From NCBI RefSeq assembly GCF_022760965.1, contig NZ_JAKVIJ010000014.1, positions 1 to 64,000 on the forward strand: a DNA stretch of 64,000 nt, written 5' to 3'. Made by a program: the position numbers and the translations under genes. Origin of the DNA: Simplicispira sedimenti. Lineage in GTDB: Bacteria > Pseudomonadota > Gammaproteobacteria > Burkholderiales > Burkholderiaceae_C. Below the pieces are notes generated by a model. That model was not told the DNA's origin. It made no database searches and saw nothing but the letters and a program-made list of their open reading frames with translations. Shown piece after piece: positions 43,957 through 52,481 of this stretch (the first letter of the stretch is position 1; each line of letters starts with the position of its first letter).

Positions 43957-45090
43957 ATGACAACACCAGCGCCCCCCATGACCCGAGCGCTTGGGCTAGC
44001 CGCCCAGGCGCTTTTTCTTTCCAACCCCAACCCCCGTGTAGGCTGCGTCATCACCGCGCCCGATGGGCAGGTGCTGGGTGAAGGTTTTACCCAGCAGGCT
44101 GGCGGCCCGCATGCCGAGGTGATGGCGCTGCGTGATGCCGAAGCACGGGGCAACAATGTACGAGGTGCCACGGCCTGGGTCACGCTGGAGCCGTGCGCTC
44201 ACCAGGGGCGCACCGGGCCATGTTGCGATGCGCTGATTGCCGCAGGCATTGGCAAGGTCATGGCCAGCCTGGAAGACCCCAACCCCCTGGTAGCGGGCCA
44301 GGGCTTTGCCCGGCTGCGTGCCGCTGGGGTGACCGTGGAGGTGGGCCAGGGTGCTGCACAGTCGCGCGAGCTGAACCTGGGTTTTTTCAGCCGCATGGTG
44401 CGGGGCACACCCTGGGTGCGGCTCAAGGTGGCAGCGTCGCTGGACGGCACCACGGCACTGCACAACGGCGCCAGCCAATGGATTACATCAGATGCGGCGC
44501 GGGCCGATGGACATGCCTGGCGCGCCCGTGCATGTGCTGTGTTGACGGGTGTAGGCACGGTGCTGGCAGACCACCCGCGACTGGATGTGCGCGCTGTGTC
44601 CACGCCACGCCAGCCCCATGTGGTGGTGCTGGATAGTCACTTGCAGACGCCGCCAGATGCTCCTATTTTTATATCTGGTCGCGCTTGCTGGATATACGCT
44701 GCAGGCCAATTTGATACCGACGCAGACCGTTCCGCCTTTGCCACCCGCCGCCAGACCCTGGAGGCACGCGGCACCGCGGTGGCACTGCTGCCTGGTGCCG
44801 ATGGACGGGTGAACCTGAAGGCCGTTTTACACGACCTGGCTCGCCGTGGCGTGAACGAGCTGCATGTGGAGGCAGGGCACACGCTCAATGGCGCCTTGCT
44901 CGACGCCGGGCTGGTGGACGAATTATTGCTGTACCTGGCGCCTACCCTGCTCGGCCCAGGGCGCGGCATGGCGGACCGTGCGCCATTGGCCGATCTGGCC
45001 CAGGGCATCCCCCTGGAATTTGGGGCCGTGCAAGCCGTAGGGCCTGACCTGCGCGTGCTGGCCCGCGTCAACGGACGCGACCGGTTTTGA
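43957..45090 (+). CDS. ribD: Bifunctional deaminase/reductase RibD
   Basis: A 377-residue enzyme for two steps of riboflavin synthesis: the N-terminal deaminase with zinc motif GGPHAEVMAL and LEPCAHQGRTGPC (residues ~50-90), and the C-terminal NADPH-dependent reductase from about residue 150 (PWVRLKVAASLDGTTAL; HVEAGHTLNGALL). Residues about 235-253 are encoded by an in-frame copy of the palindromic repeat in the loop after VVLDSHLQTP. The gene precedes ribE by 26 bp; no FMN riboswitch fold is seen upstream. The start codon is the ATG at 43957; a second ATG lies at codon 8. Confidence 0.95.
   Translation: MTTPAPPMTRALGLAAQALFLSNPNPRVGCVITAPDGQVLGEGFTQQAGGPHAEVMALRDAEARGNNVRGATAWVTLEPCAHQGRTGPCCDALIAAGIGKVMASLEDPNPLVAGQGFARLRAAGVTVEVGQGAAQSRELNLGFFSRMVRGTPWVRLKVAASLDGTTALHNGASQWITSDAARADGHAWRARACAVLTGVGTVLADHPRLDVRAVSTPRQPHVVVLDSHLQTPPDAPIFISGRACWIYAAGQFDTDADRSAFATRRQTLEARGTAVALLPGADGRVNLKAVLHDLARRGVNELHVEAGHTLNGALLDAGLVDELLLYLAPTLLGPGRGMADRAPLADLAQGIPLEFGAVQAVGPDLRVLARVNGRDRF
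44659..44714 (+). repeat. Palindromic repeat copy in frame in ribD
   Basis: It reads GCTCCTATTTTTATATCTGG, then CGCGCTTGCTGGATATACGC and GCAGGCCAATTTGA. The blocks align with the repeat upstream of pnp and with the earP copy; a few point changes have weakened the second stem, as expected for an older insertion in a gene. Confidence 0.7.
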
Positions 45091-45116
45091 TCGAAAAGCC
45101 TGCCACAATCCACACC

Positions 45117-45752
45117 ATGTTTACTGGAATCATCACCGGCACGGGGCATATTGCCGCCGTGCAACCCTTGGGCGAATCTGCCACCCACGGCAAGCGGCTG
45201 AGCGTGGTCCCACCCGCTGGCTACCTGGACGATGTGGGTTTGGGCGATAGCATCGCCCTCAACGGCGCCTGCATGACGGTGACCGGCATGGACACGGCAC
45301 GCACCACCTTCACCGTGGACATTTCCGCCGAGTCACTGGACAAGACGACCGGGCTGGATCAGTGTGGCCCCATCAACCTGGAAAAAGCCCTGCGCGCCAA
45401 TGACCGCCTGGGCGGGCATCTGGTGTCTGGCCATGTGGACGGTATCGGCGAGGTGACCCACTTCGCGCAGGTAGGTGAGAGCTGGGAGTTGCGTGTGCTG
45501 GCCCCGCAAGCCCTGGCACGCTTCCTGGCGACCAAAGGCTCCATCACAGTCAACGGCGCGAGCCTGACCGTCAACCGCGTGGCTGATTTGCCCGAGGGCT
45601 GCGAGGTGAGCATCAACCTCATTCCCCATACGGTGCAGAACACCGCGCTGGGTCACCTACGCAACGGTTCCAAAGTGAATCTGGAGATCGACCTGATCGC
45701 GCGCTATTGCGAACGGATGCTGCATTTGGAGCCGCGCCAGCCAACACGCTGA
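45117..45752 (+). CDS. ribE: Riboflavin synthase, alpha chain
   Basis: A 211-residue trimeric enzyme that dismutates 6,7-dimethyl-8-ribityllumazine to riboflavin. It starts with the conserved MFTGIITGTGHI and has the two similar lumazine-binding halves (SIALNGACMTVT and SITVNGASLTVN), plus GGHLVSGHVDG. The start at 45117 was chosen by family. A strong terminator follows, which closes the rib unit. Confidence 0.96.
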   Translation: MFTGIITGTGHIAAVQPLGESATHGKRLSVVPPAGYLDDVGLGDSIALNGACMTVTGMDTARTTFTVDISAESLDKTTGLDQCGPINLEKALRANDRLGGHLVSGHVDGIGEVTHFAQVGESWELRVLAPQALARFLATKGSITVNGASLTVNRVADLPEGCEVSINLIPHTVQNTALGHLRNGSKVNLEIDLIARYCERMLHLEPRQPTR

Positions 45753-45786
45753 GCCAGCACCCCAAAACAAAAGTCTCTTGAAACAG

Positions 45787-45826
45787 AAAGGCCCCCGTGA
45801 TTTCCCACGGGGGCCTTTTATTTTTG
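45787..45826 (+). terminator. Rho-independent terminator after ribE
   Basis: A 13-bp stem AAAGGCCCCCGTG / CACGGGGGCCTTT with a six-base loop is followed by a T-rich tail (TTATTTTTG). The A tract on the other side means it can also stop transcription leaving the tRNA-His gene on the minus strand. Confidence 0.9.
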
Positions 45827-45828
45827 AT

Positions 45829-45863
45829 TGCTATTTTTTAGATAGCCAATGTTCTAGTGTTTA
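45829..45863 (+). repeat. Degenerate palindromic repeat copy after ribE
   Basis: It reads TGCTAT-n7-ATAGCC, then a decayed second arm around GTTCTAGTGTTTAT. The first stem is intact; the second has lost pairing. It lies between the ribE terminator and the 3-prime end of tRNA-His. Confidence 0.5.
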
Positions 45864-45940
45864 TGGGGTGGCTGATGGGACTCGAACCCACGACGACAGG
45901 AATCACAATCCTGGACTCTACCAACTGAGCTACAGCCACC
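45864..45940 (-). tRNA. tRNA-His (GTG)
   Basis: Minus-strand cloverleaf with acceptor GTGGCTG pairing CAGCCAC, discriminator C with encoded CCA, the extra 5-prime G at 45940 expected for histidine tRNA, D-arm AGCTCAGTTGGTAGAGT, anticodon GTG in GATTGTGATT and T-arm GGTTCGAGTCC. Confidence 0.96.
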
Positions 45941-45979
45941 GTAGAGCCTGAAATTATAACTCGAATTTCAGGCCTTGCT

Positions 45980-47902
45980 TCAATTCTCCGTACTTGTTTG
46001 TGATGATGGGCGAGGAACCTTGATCTGCGCCTGGTAGCGGGATTTCAGGGTTTCATAGTAGGCCAGCCCTTCTGCGCTAGACCACCACTGGGTGTATTGC
46101 TGACGCATCTGCGCAATGAGTTGCTGATCGATGCCGTCACTTGGCATGATGCGAATGACCTTGAGCACAGCGTAGCCCGCCGACCCCAGATCCACGCCCG
46201 TCCACAAGGGCAGCGCATCCGGTTTGGCGGAAAGTACGGCATCAACGATGGCCCGCGATTGGCCTTGCGCTTGGTCACGCGAGAGCACGATGGGTGCTGC
46301 AAGCCCAGTTGCCTGTGCTGGCTTTTCTGCCCAAGCATCACGCTTGGCCTGACCTTCCTGGCGGGCAAGCTCCGCAGCCTTGTCGGCCACAAAACGTTGA
46401 CGGACCTGCGCCTTGACTTCGTCATAGGCCTGGACTCGTGCACTTTGGTGCTCGATGACGCGGGCAGCGGCCATTTGGTTGGAGCCCAGTTCCACCGCCT
46501 CGGTATTGCGTTTGCTCTGCAAAGATTCCGACGCAAACAGTGCCTCCAGTAATTTGGGGTTGGCCAACGCGCCCACCACATTCGGCTGAGGAATACGGGT
46601 CACCCCTTGTGCCGTCTGGATCTTGAGCTTGAGCTTGTCGGCCACAGGCTGCAGGCTGTCGGCTTGTTCATACACGGTGTTGGCAAAAATCTCTGCCGTT
46701 TCAGCGTATTTGCGCTGTGCTTGCTGCTGCTTGAGCTCTGCTTCCAGCTTGGGGCGCAGTTCCTCGAAGCTGGGCTCACGAGCCGCTTTGATATCTGCCA
46801 ATTGGATGATGTGGTAGCCAAAATCGGTTTCCACCACATCACTGATGGCGCCCTTGGCCAGCCCAAATGCAGCTTCCTCAAAGGGCTTGACCATGGCTCC
46901 CCGGGCAAAGAACCCCAGGTCTCCCCCTTGCGGCGCGGAACCTGGATCCTGCGAGTGCTTCTTGGCAAGCGCAGCAAATTCGGCAGGGCTCTTGCGCAAC
47001 TGCTCCAACAGTTCCGCAGCGCGGGCCTTGGCCTTCTCACGCTCTGCAGCCGGTGCGTCCTTGGCAGCGGCAATCAGGATGTGGCTCGCACGACGCTCTT
47101 CCCTGCCCATGTGGCGCGAGAGATTTTCCTTGTAGTAGGTCCGCAGATCGTCTTCGTTGAGGGTGATGCCTGCTCGCACCGAGTCGATATCAAACACCAC
47201 GTATTCGATGCTGACCTGCTCGGGCAGCTGGAAAGAGCTGCTGTGCTTCTGGTAGTAGGCCTGAAGCTCTTCGTCGGTGGGACGCACCTTGGCTTCGTAA
47301 TCTGCCGCCTTGAAGAGCGCCACCTGCACTTCACGTCGTTGGAACAGCGGATCGATCGCAGCCATTCCTTGCGATGAAGTGGCAAAACTGCTGCCCACCA
47401 CGCCGCCGAGCACCTGGTTCAAGGACAGGTTGCGCCGCATCGAGGCCTCAAAGCCTTCGGGCGTCATGCCCTGGGTGGCCACCAGTGCACGGTAGCCCTC
47501 GGCATCAAGGCTGCCATCGGGCTTGCGCAAGGCTGCGATCTGTGGAATCTCCTGCAGGCTGCGGGCGAGGCGAGCATCGGTGGTCACCAGGTGCATCTTT
47601 TGTGCAGCCACCTGAAGCACCCGATCACGCACCAGTTTTTCCAGCGTGGCGTAGCGGGCCTGGGGCGTATCCAACAGCTTGGCATCCATCTGGGGCTGCT
47701 CGCTGCGCTGGCGATCCGATTCAACCTTGTGGGCATTGTCCCAATCGTTTTGCGTGATGTCCTGGCCATCCACCCGCGCCACCACGGGGCTGCTGCCAGA
47801 GAAGTAGCTGGAATCAATACCCACCAGCACGAACGAGGGGATGATCAGCAAGAGCAGCAAGAGCATTGCGATCTTGGTGTTCTTGCGGATGGATTCGAAC
47901 AT
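45980..47902 (-). CDS. ppiD: Peptidyl-prolyl isomerase/chaperone PpiD
   Basis: A 640-residue periplasmic folding factor anchored by one N-terminal helix (IAMLLLLLLIIPSFVLVGI, residues ~10-30). A SurA_N-like chaperone part follows, then a parvulin domain at about residues 265-365 (RRASHILIAA, GGDLGFFARGAMVKPFEEAAFGL, VVETDFGYHIIQL), and a long C-terminal alpha/beta part. PpiD acts near the Sec translocon on emerging outer-membrane proteins. Start at 47902 (MFESIRKNTKIAM) matches the family. tRNA genes flank it on the same strand. Confidence 0.92.
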   Translation of the reverse strand: MFESIRKNTKIAMLLLLLLIIPSFVLVGIDSSYFSGSSPVVARVDGQDITQNDWDNAHKVESDRQRSEQPQMDAKLLDTPQARYATLEKLVRDRVLQVAAQKMHLVTTDARLARSLQEIPQIAALRKPDGSLDAEGYRALVATQGMTPEGFEASMRRNLSLNQVLGGVVGSSFATSSQGMAAIDPLFQRREVQVALFKAADYEAKVRPTDEELQAYYQKHSSSFQLPEQVSIEYVVFDIDSVRAGITLNEDDLRTYYKENLSRHMGREERRASHILIAAAKDAPAAEREKAKARAAELLEQLRKSPAEFAALAKKHSQDPGSAPQGGDLGFFARGAMVKPFEEAAFGLAKGAISDVVETDFGYHIIQLADIKAAREPSFEELRPKLEAELKQQQAQRKYAETAEIFANTVYEQADSLQPVADKLKLKIQTAQGVTRIPQPNVVGALANPKLLEALFASESLQSKRNTEAVELGSNQMAAARVIEHQSARVQAYDEVKAQVRQRFVADKAAELARQEGQAKRDAWAEKPAQATGLAAPIVLSRDQAQGQSRAIVDAVLSAKPDALPLWTGVDLGSAGYAVLKVIRIMPSDGIDQQLIAQMRQQYTQWWSSAEGLAYYETLKSRYQAQIKVPRPSSQTSTEN

Positions 47903-47959
47903 GGTCAATCTTTCTGAGACATAAAACAAAAGGCGAACTTCCGTTCGCCTTTGCATCAG

Positions 47960-48035
47960 TGGTGGGTGCTGACGGGGTCGAACCGCCGACCTACGCCTTG
48001 TAAGGGCGCCGCTCTACCAACTGAGCTAAGCACCC
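47960..48035 (-). tRNA. tRNA-Val (TAC)
   Basis: Minus-strand 76-nt cloverleaf: acceptor GGGTGCT pairing with AGCACCC, encoded CCA, D-arm TAGCTCAGTTGGTAGAGC, anticodon TAC in CCTTACAAGG and T-arm GGTTCGACCC. It lies 17 bp after hupB and may be processed from its transcript. Confidence 0.96.
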
Positions 48036-48051
48036 ACTGAATATCCGATGG

Positions 48052-48324
48052 TCAGTTCAGGGCGTCCTTGAGGGCTTTGCCCGGGCGGAACTTTGGCACC
48101 TTGGCAGCCTTGATTTTAATCGCAGCGCCCGTGCGGGGGTTGCGGCCAGTGCGTGCAGCGCGCTTGCCCACAGCAAACGTGCCAAAACCGACGAGCGACA
48201 CCGTGCCGCCTTTTTTCAGTGTCTTCTTGACCGCTTCGATCGTGGATTCCAGTGCCCGCGCAGCGGCTGCCTTGGAGATATCGGCATTGTTTGCAATGTG
48301 CTCAATCAGTTCGGTTTTGTTCAC
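48052..48324 (-). CDS. hupB: DNA-binding protein HU
   Basis: A 90-residue nucleoid protein of the HU/IHF family. The sequence MNKTELIEHIANNADISKAAA and GTVSLVGFGTFAVGKRAARTGRNPRTGAAIKI contains the DNA-intercalating arm (RNPRTG), and length is exactly that of HU subunits. Only one HU gene is seen here, so a homodimer is likely. A good sigma-70 promoter lies 110 bases upstream. Confidence 0.96.
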   Translation of the reverse strand: MNKTELIEHIANNADISKAAAARALESTIEAVKKTLKKGGTVSLVGFGTFAVGKRAARTGRNPRTGAAIKIKAAKVPKFRPGKALKDALN

Positions 48325-48436
48325 AAGAAGCCTCTCGGGAATGTGGTTGGGTTGTCTCTGTGCTTATTCAACTCGCCCAGCCCGGCATGCGCTGGGGGCG
48401 GGTGGCTGGCGCTGGCAGCTGGCACTGCCACTCTCG

Positions 48437-48465
48437 ATTAAAGCCATCGACTCTCCGGGTGTCAA
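48437..48465 (-). promoter_or_regulatory. Sigma-70 promoter of hupB
   Basis: On the minus strand a perfect TTGACA (48460-48465) is followed after 17 bases by TTTAAT (48437-48442). It would start a leader of about 105 nt in front of hupB. It is the best housekeeping promoter match I see in the window. Confidence 0.7.
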
Positions 48466-48613
48466 TACAACACGCCGGATTGCAACGGCGCGACAGGCGA
48501 TTCTAGTCGCATTTGCGCCTGCATACGAACCAAACAGCCGCATTTTTGCCATTGCAGACCTTACGCATCTTTACCGATTGACAGGCACCCGCAAAGACGC
48601 ACCAACAACCCAC

Positions 48614-49183
48614 TCAGTCTTTGACGCGGGCACGGATTTCCGGCAGCGCCTTTTGCAGGTAGTACACCATGGACCACACCGTGAGCACAGCTGCAAGCCA
48701 GATCAGCCAAGTGCCCCACACCCCTGTATCGACGAGCCCCCATACGTGCCCGTCGTACAACAGGAAGGGGATGGCCACCATCTGGACCGTGGTCTTGACT
48801 TTGCCCAGCATGTGCACGGCCACGCTCTTGCTGGCACCGATCTGCGCCATCCATTCACGCAGGGCCGAAATGGCGATTTCGCGGCCGATGATGATGAGCG
48901 CCACGAACACATCGGCGCGCTGCAAGTGCACCAACACCAGCAGCGATGCACAAACCAGAAACTTGTCGGCCACAGGGTCCAGAAATGCACCAAACGACGA
49001 GGTCTGGTTGAGCTTGCGCGCAAGGAACCCGTCGAGCCAGTCCGTGGCCGCAAACACAACGAACATCAGCGCGGCGACGAGGTTTCGCGTGGGTTCGTCC
49101 AGCGGAGCGTAGAACACCCCGACGATCAAGGGGATCGCGACAATGCGCGTCCAGGTCATGAGGGTGGGAATGGTCCAGAACAT
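48614..49183 (-). CDS. pgsA: CDP-diacylglycerol-glycerol-3-phosphate phosphatidyltransferase
   Basis: A 189-residue membrane enzyme that makes phosphatidylglycerophosphate, the first step to phosphatidylglycerol and cardiolipin. The CDP-alcohol phosphotransferase motif D-G-x2-A-R-x8-G-x3-D-x3-D is complete in DGFLARKLN...FGAFLDPVADK. About five to six hydrophobic helices are visible. It follows uvrC with a 59 bp gap, the usual uvrC-pgsA order. Confidence 0.95.
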   Translation of the reverse strand: MFWTIPTLMTWTRIVAIPLIVGVFYAPLDEPTRNLVAALMFVVFAATDWLDGFLARKLNQTSSFGAFLDPVADKFLVCASLLVLVHLQRADVFVALIIIGREIAISALREWMAQIGASKSVAVHMLGKVKTTVQMVAIPFLLYDGHVWGLVDTGVWGTWLIWLAAVLTVWSMVYYLQKALPEIRARVKD

Positions 49184-49242
49184 GGCGCGATTGTGTCATG
49201 CCCTGGATGCGGCAGACACCTGCGGACCTCCTCCATCCACAC

Positions 49243-51183
49243 TCAGCGCAAAGCGCGGTAGATTTCCTCGGCCAGTTCGCGCGAGATGCCTTCCACACTG
49301 GCCAAGTCCTCCACGCTGGCGTCCTGCACGCCACGCACGCCGCCAAAGCGCTGTAGCAAGCGCGCGCGTTTTTTCGGGCCGATACCGGGGATGTCTTCCA
49401 GCCGACTGCCGCCCACGCGTACCTTGGCGCGCGCTGCGCGCATGCCGGTGATGGCGAAGCGGTGCGCCTCGTCGCGGATCTGCGCCACCAGCATGAGTGC
49501 GGCCGAATCCCGGCCCAGATAGACCTTCTCGCGCCCATCGGCAAACACCAACTCCTCCAGCCCCACCTTGCGCCCCTCGCCCTTCTCCACGCCGACGATG
49601 CGCGCCAGGTCCAGACCCAGTTCGGTAAACACGTCGCGCGCCATGGCGACCTGGCCCTTGCCACCATCGACCAGCACCAGGTCGGGGAGCCGCGCCTGGC
49701 CGGCAGCGGGCTCGGCGCCACCAGCCTCGCGCAGGGCCTGCGCCACCTTGGCGTAGCGGCGCTGCAGCACCTGGCGCATGGCGGCATAGTCGTCGCCGCC
49801 GGTGATGCCTTCGATCTTGTACCGACGGTACTCGCTGCCCTGCATCTTGTGGTGGTGGAACACCACGCACGAGGCCTGCGTGGCCTCGCCCGCCGTGTGC
49901 GAAATGTCGAAGCACTCGATCGTGAGATCGTCCAGGTCTTCCTGCGGCAAGTCCAGTGCCTCGGCCAGCGCCCGCGTGCGCGCCTGCTGCGAGCCCTCCT
50001 CGGCCAGCAGGCGTGCGAGCTGCAGGTCGGCATTCTGGCGTGCCATGTCGAGCCAGGTGCGGTGCTGCCCGCGCGGCTGGTGCACCACGCCCACGCGCTG
50101 GCCAGCCTGCTCCGTCAGCGCCTGCGCCAGCGCCTTGTCCACCGGCTCGCTGGCGATCAGCAGGGGCGGAACGGGCACGCCGATGTAGTGCTGCGCGATG
50201 AAGGCCTCCAGCACCTGCTGCTCCACCGCCGGGGGCGCAGCCGCAGCATCCTCGGCGGCATAGACACCTGCGGCATCCTCCACATGCACCGGGAAGTAGG
50301 CCCGGTCGCCCAGGTGGCGGCCGCCGCGCACCATGGCCAGGTTCACGCAGGCGCGGCCACCCTGCACGCGCACGGCAAGAATGTCCACGTCCTTGTCCGA
50401 GGTGGTTTCCACCGCCTGCTGGTGCAGCACGCGCGAGAGCGCCGTGATCTGGTTGCGCAGCTCGGCCGCCTGCTCGAACTCCAGCCGCTCGGCGTGGGCC
50501 ATCATGCGCGACTCCAGCTCCTGCAAGAGCGCCTGGGTTTCGCCGCGCAAAAGCGCCTCGGCGTGCGCCACGTCGCGGGCATAGGCCTCGGGGGCGATCA
50601 GGCCCACACAGGGCGCGGTGCAGCGCTTGATCTGGTAAAGCAGGCACGGCCGCGTGCGGTTGGCAAACACCGTGTCCTCGCAGGTGCGCAGGCGGAACAC
50701 CTTTTGCAGCAATTGGATGGTTTCCTTCACCGCCCAACTGTTCGGGTAAGGCCCGAAGTAGCGGTGCCGCTTGTCGATGCTGCCCCGGTAGTAGGCCATG
50801 CGCGGAAAGCGCTGGAGTGCCGCCTCGCCCTGCCCGTCCTTGGCAGCCACGCCGGTGATCTTGAGGAAAGGGTAGCTCTTGTCGTCGCGGAACAGGATGT
50901 TGTACTTGGGGTTCTGCGACTTGATGAGGTTGTTCTCCAGCAGCAACGCCTCGGCCTCGGAGCGCACCACCGTGGTCTCCAGGCGCACGATCTTGCCCAC
51001 CATGTGGCCGATGCGCGTGCCCCCGTGCTGCTTGGTGAAATAGCTCGAAACGCGCTTCTTGAGGTTGCGCGCCTTGCCCACGTAGAGCAGCGCGCCCTCG
51101 GCGTCGAAATAGCGGTACACGCCAGGCAGGGGTGGCAGCGCGGCCACCTGCGCCAGCAGTTCTTCGGAATGCCCTTCTTGCAT
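49243..51183 (-). CDS. uvrC: Excinuclease ABC subunit C
   Basis: A 646-residue nucleotide-excision repair nuclease that cuts both sides of a lesion held by UvrB. Domain order: GIY-YIG nuclease (residues ~15-95: GVYRYFDAEGALLYVGKARNLKKRV), cysteine-containing region CLLYQIKRCTAPC, UVR motif (~200-240), RNase H-like endonuclease domain (ECFDISHTAGEATQASCVVF near 400-480 and VDGGKGQVAMA), and C-terminal tandem helix-hairpin-helix (IPGIGPKKRARLLQRFG). Start at 51183 (MQEGHSEELL) follows family length. The gene diverges from earP, with only 29 bp between the start codons. Confidence 0.96.
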   Translation of the reverse strand: MQEGHSEELLAQVAALPPLPGVYRYFDAEGALLYVGKARNLKKRVSSYFTKQHGGTRIGHMVGKIVRLETTVVRSEAEALLLENNLIKSQNPKYNILFRDDKSYPFLKITGVAAKDGQGEAALQRFPRMAYYRGSIDKRHRYFGPYPNSWAVKETIQLLQKVFRLRTCEDTVFANRTRPCLLYQIKRCTAPCVGLIAPEAYARDVAHAEALLRGETQALLQELESRMMAHAERLEFEQAAELRNQITALSRVLHQQAVETTSDKDVDILAVRVQGGRACVNLAMVRGGRHLGDRAYFPVHVEDAAGVYAAEDAAAAPPAVEQQVLEAFIAQHYIGVPVPPLLIASEPVDKALAQALTEQAGQRVGVVHQPRGQHRTWLDMARQNADLQLARLLAEEGSQQARTRALAEALDLPQEDLDDLTIECFDISHTAGEATQASCVVFHHHKMQGSEYRRYKIEGITGGDDYAAMRQVLQRRYAKVAQALREAGGAEPAAGQARLPDLVLVDGGKGQVAMARDVFTELGLDLARIVGVEKGEGRKVGLEELVFADGREKVYLGRDSAALMLVAQIRDEAHRFAITGMRAARAKVRVGGSRLEDIPGIGPKKRARLLQRFGGVRGVQDASVEDLASVEGISRELAEEIYRALR

Positions 51184-51212
51184 GGCGCTATTGTGCGCAG
51201 ACAATGCGGGCC

Positions 51213-52340
51213 ATGCGCTTGCAAACCCTTCCCACCCCGCTGCAATGGGACATCTTCTGCCGCGTGATCGACAACTTTGGCGACATCGGCGTGTGCTGGC
51301 GCCTGTCCGCCGACCTGGCAGCACGCGGCCAGCAGGTGCGCCTGTGGGTGGACGACGCTTCGGCCCTGGCCTGGCTGGCGCCGCAAGGCCACCCCGGCGT
51401 GCAGGTGCGCGCCTGGGGCAGCCTGCCCGCTGCGCACGAGCCCCCCACACAGGTGCTGGTGGAAGCCTTCGGCTGCGAGATTGCTCCTGAATTCATAGCT
51501 AACAGCGCCCGTATTTCAAGCGCCAAAGGCGAAAAATACCTGTGGATCAACCTCGAATACCTTTCGGCCGAGGCCTATGTGGAGCGCTGCCACCGGCTGC
51601 CCTCGCCCGTACGCGAAGGTGCGGCACTGGGCGAGGTGAAATGGTTTTTCTACCCTGGCTTCACCCCGGCCACTGGCGGCTTGCTGCGCGAAAACGGGCT
51701 GTTGGAACGCCAGGCCGCCTTTGACACCGCCACCTGGCGCGCGGCCCAGGTTCCCGGCACGCACGGCGATGCCGCCAACGCTTGCTGGATCTCGCTGTTC
51801 TGTTACGAGCCCCCCGCCCTGCCTGCGTTGTTGCAGCAGTGCATGCAGCGCCCCACGCGGCTGCTCGTCACACCGGGCCGGGCCACGGCCGCCACGCAGG
51901 CCGCGTTGAAAACTTTGGATCAAAATGACCCGCAGGGCTCACCAGATAAGCGCGGGCAGCCATCGATTTCATACCGCAAAACCTGCCCCCAAGCGGCCTT
52001 TGACGAGATGCTCTGGGCCTGCGACCTGAACCTGGTGCGCGGTGAAGATTCGCTGGTGCGCGCGCTGTGGGCCGGCCGGCCGCTGGCCTGGCAGATTTAC
52101 CCGCAGCACGACAACGCGCACCACGACAAGTTGCACGCCTTTCTGGACTGGCTGCAGGCGCCCGAATCGCTGCGCCGCTTCCACGCCACCTGGAACGGCC
52201 TGGACAACGCGCCCCTGGTGCTGCCCGACAAAACCCTGCTCGCACAATGGGCAGCCTGCGTGCAGGCTGCGCGCGCGCGCCTGCTGGCACAGGACGACCT
52301 GGTGACACAAATTTTGGGGTTCGTGCAGGAAAAACGGTAA
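51213..52340 (+). CDS. earP: EF-P arginine rhamnosyltransferase EarP
   Basis: A 375-residue GT-B glycosyltransferase that transfers rhamnose from TDP-rhamnose to Arg32 of EF-P. Recognised by WDIFCRVIDNFGDIGVCWRLSADLAARG at the N-terminus and by LWINLEYLSAE, VKWFFYPGFTPATGGLLRE and CDLNLVRGEDSLVRALWAGRPLAWQIYPQ, which contain the nucleotide-sugar and catalytic residues. It carries two in-frame copies of the palindromic repeat: residues about 91-109, just before WINLEYLSAE, and about 235-254. Start 51213 is chosen; ATG 51204 is an alternative. The target gene efp follows. Confidence 0.95.
   Translation: MRLQTLPTPLQWDIFCRVIDNFGDIGVCWRLSADLAARGQQVRLWVDDASALAWLAPQGHPGVQVRAWGSLPAAHEPPTQVLVEAFGCEIAPEFIANSARISSAKGEKYLWINLEYLSAEAYVERCHRLPSPVREGAALGEVKWFFYPGFTPATGGLLRENGLLERQAAFDTATWRAAQVPGTHGDAANACWISLFCYEPPALPALLQQCMQRPTRLLVTPGRATAATQAALKTLDQNDPQGSPDKRGQPSISYRKTCPQAAFDEMLWACDLNLVRGEDSLVRALWAGRPLAWQIYPQHDNAHHDKLHAFLDWLQAPESLRRFHATWNGLDNAPLVLPDKTLLAQWAACVQAARARLLAQDDLVTQILGFVQEKR
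51483..51538 (+). repeat. Palindromic repeat copy in frame in earP, first
   Basis: It reads GCTCCTGAATTCATAGCT, then CAGCGC-n10-AGCGCC and AAAGGCGAAAAATA. In frame it encodes an Ala/Ser/Ile linker inserted before the conserved WINLEYLSAE of EarP. Confidence 0.75.
51915..51972 (-). repeat. Palindromic repeat copy in frame in earP, second
   Basis: On the minus strand it reads GAAATCGATGGCTGCC, CGCGCTTATCTGGTGAGC and CTGCGGGTCATTTTGATCC, in the same block order as other copies. It encodes a hydrophilic Asp/Gln/Ser/Pro linker in EarP, in the opposite orientation to the first copy. Confidence 0.65.
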
Positions 52341-52343
52341 AAT
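52314..52343 (+). promoter_or_regulatory. Candidate promoter of efp
   Basis: TTGGGG (52314-52319), 18 bases, TAAAAT (52338-52343). It lies over the last codons of earP, with the TAA stop inside the -10 box, and would give a leader of about 130 nt. A moderate match only. Confidence 0.4.
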
Positions 52344-52481
52344 CCAAGGCTTTGCGCAAATCGGCAGGCGCTTTTACAGCGGCCGCCACAGCGCATTCCC
52401 GCCGCGGAACATGCATCGGCACGGCAGCCCCCTGGGCTACAGGCCCGCGCATTGAGCGGCCCCAACCCCAGGCAACATGCT

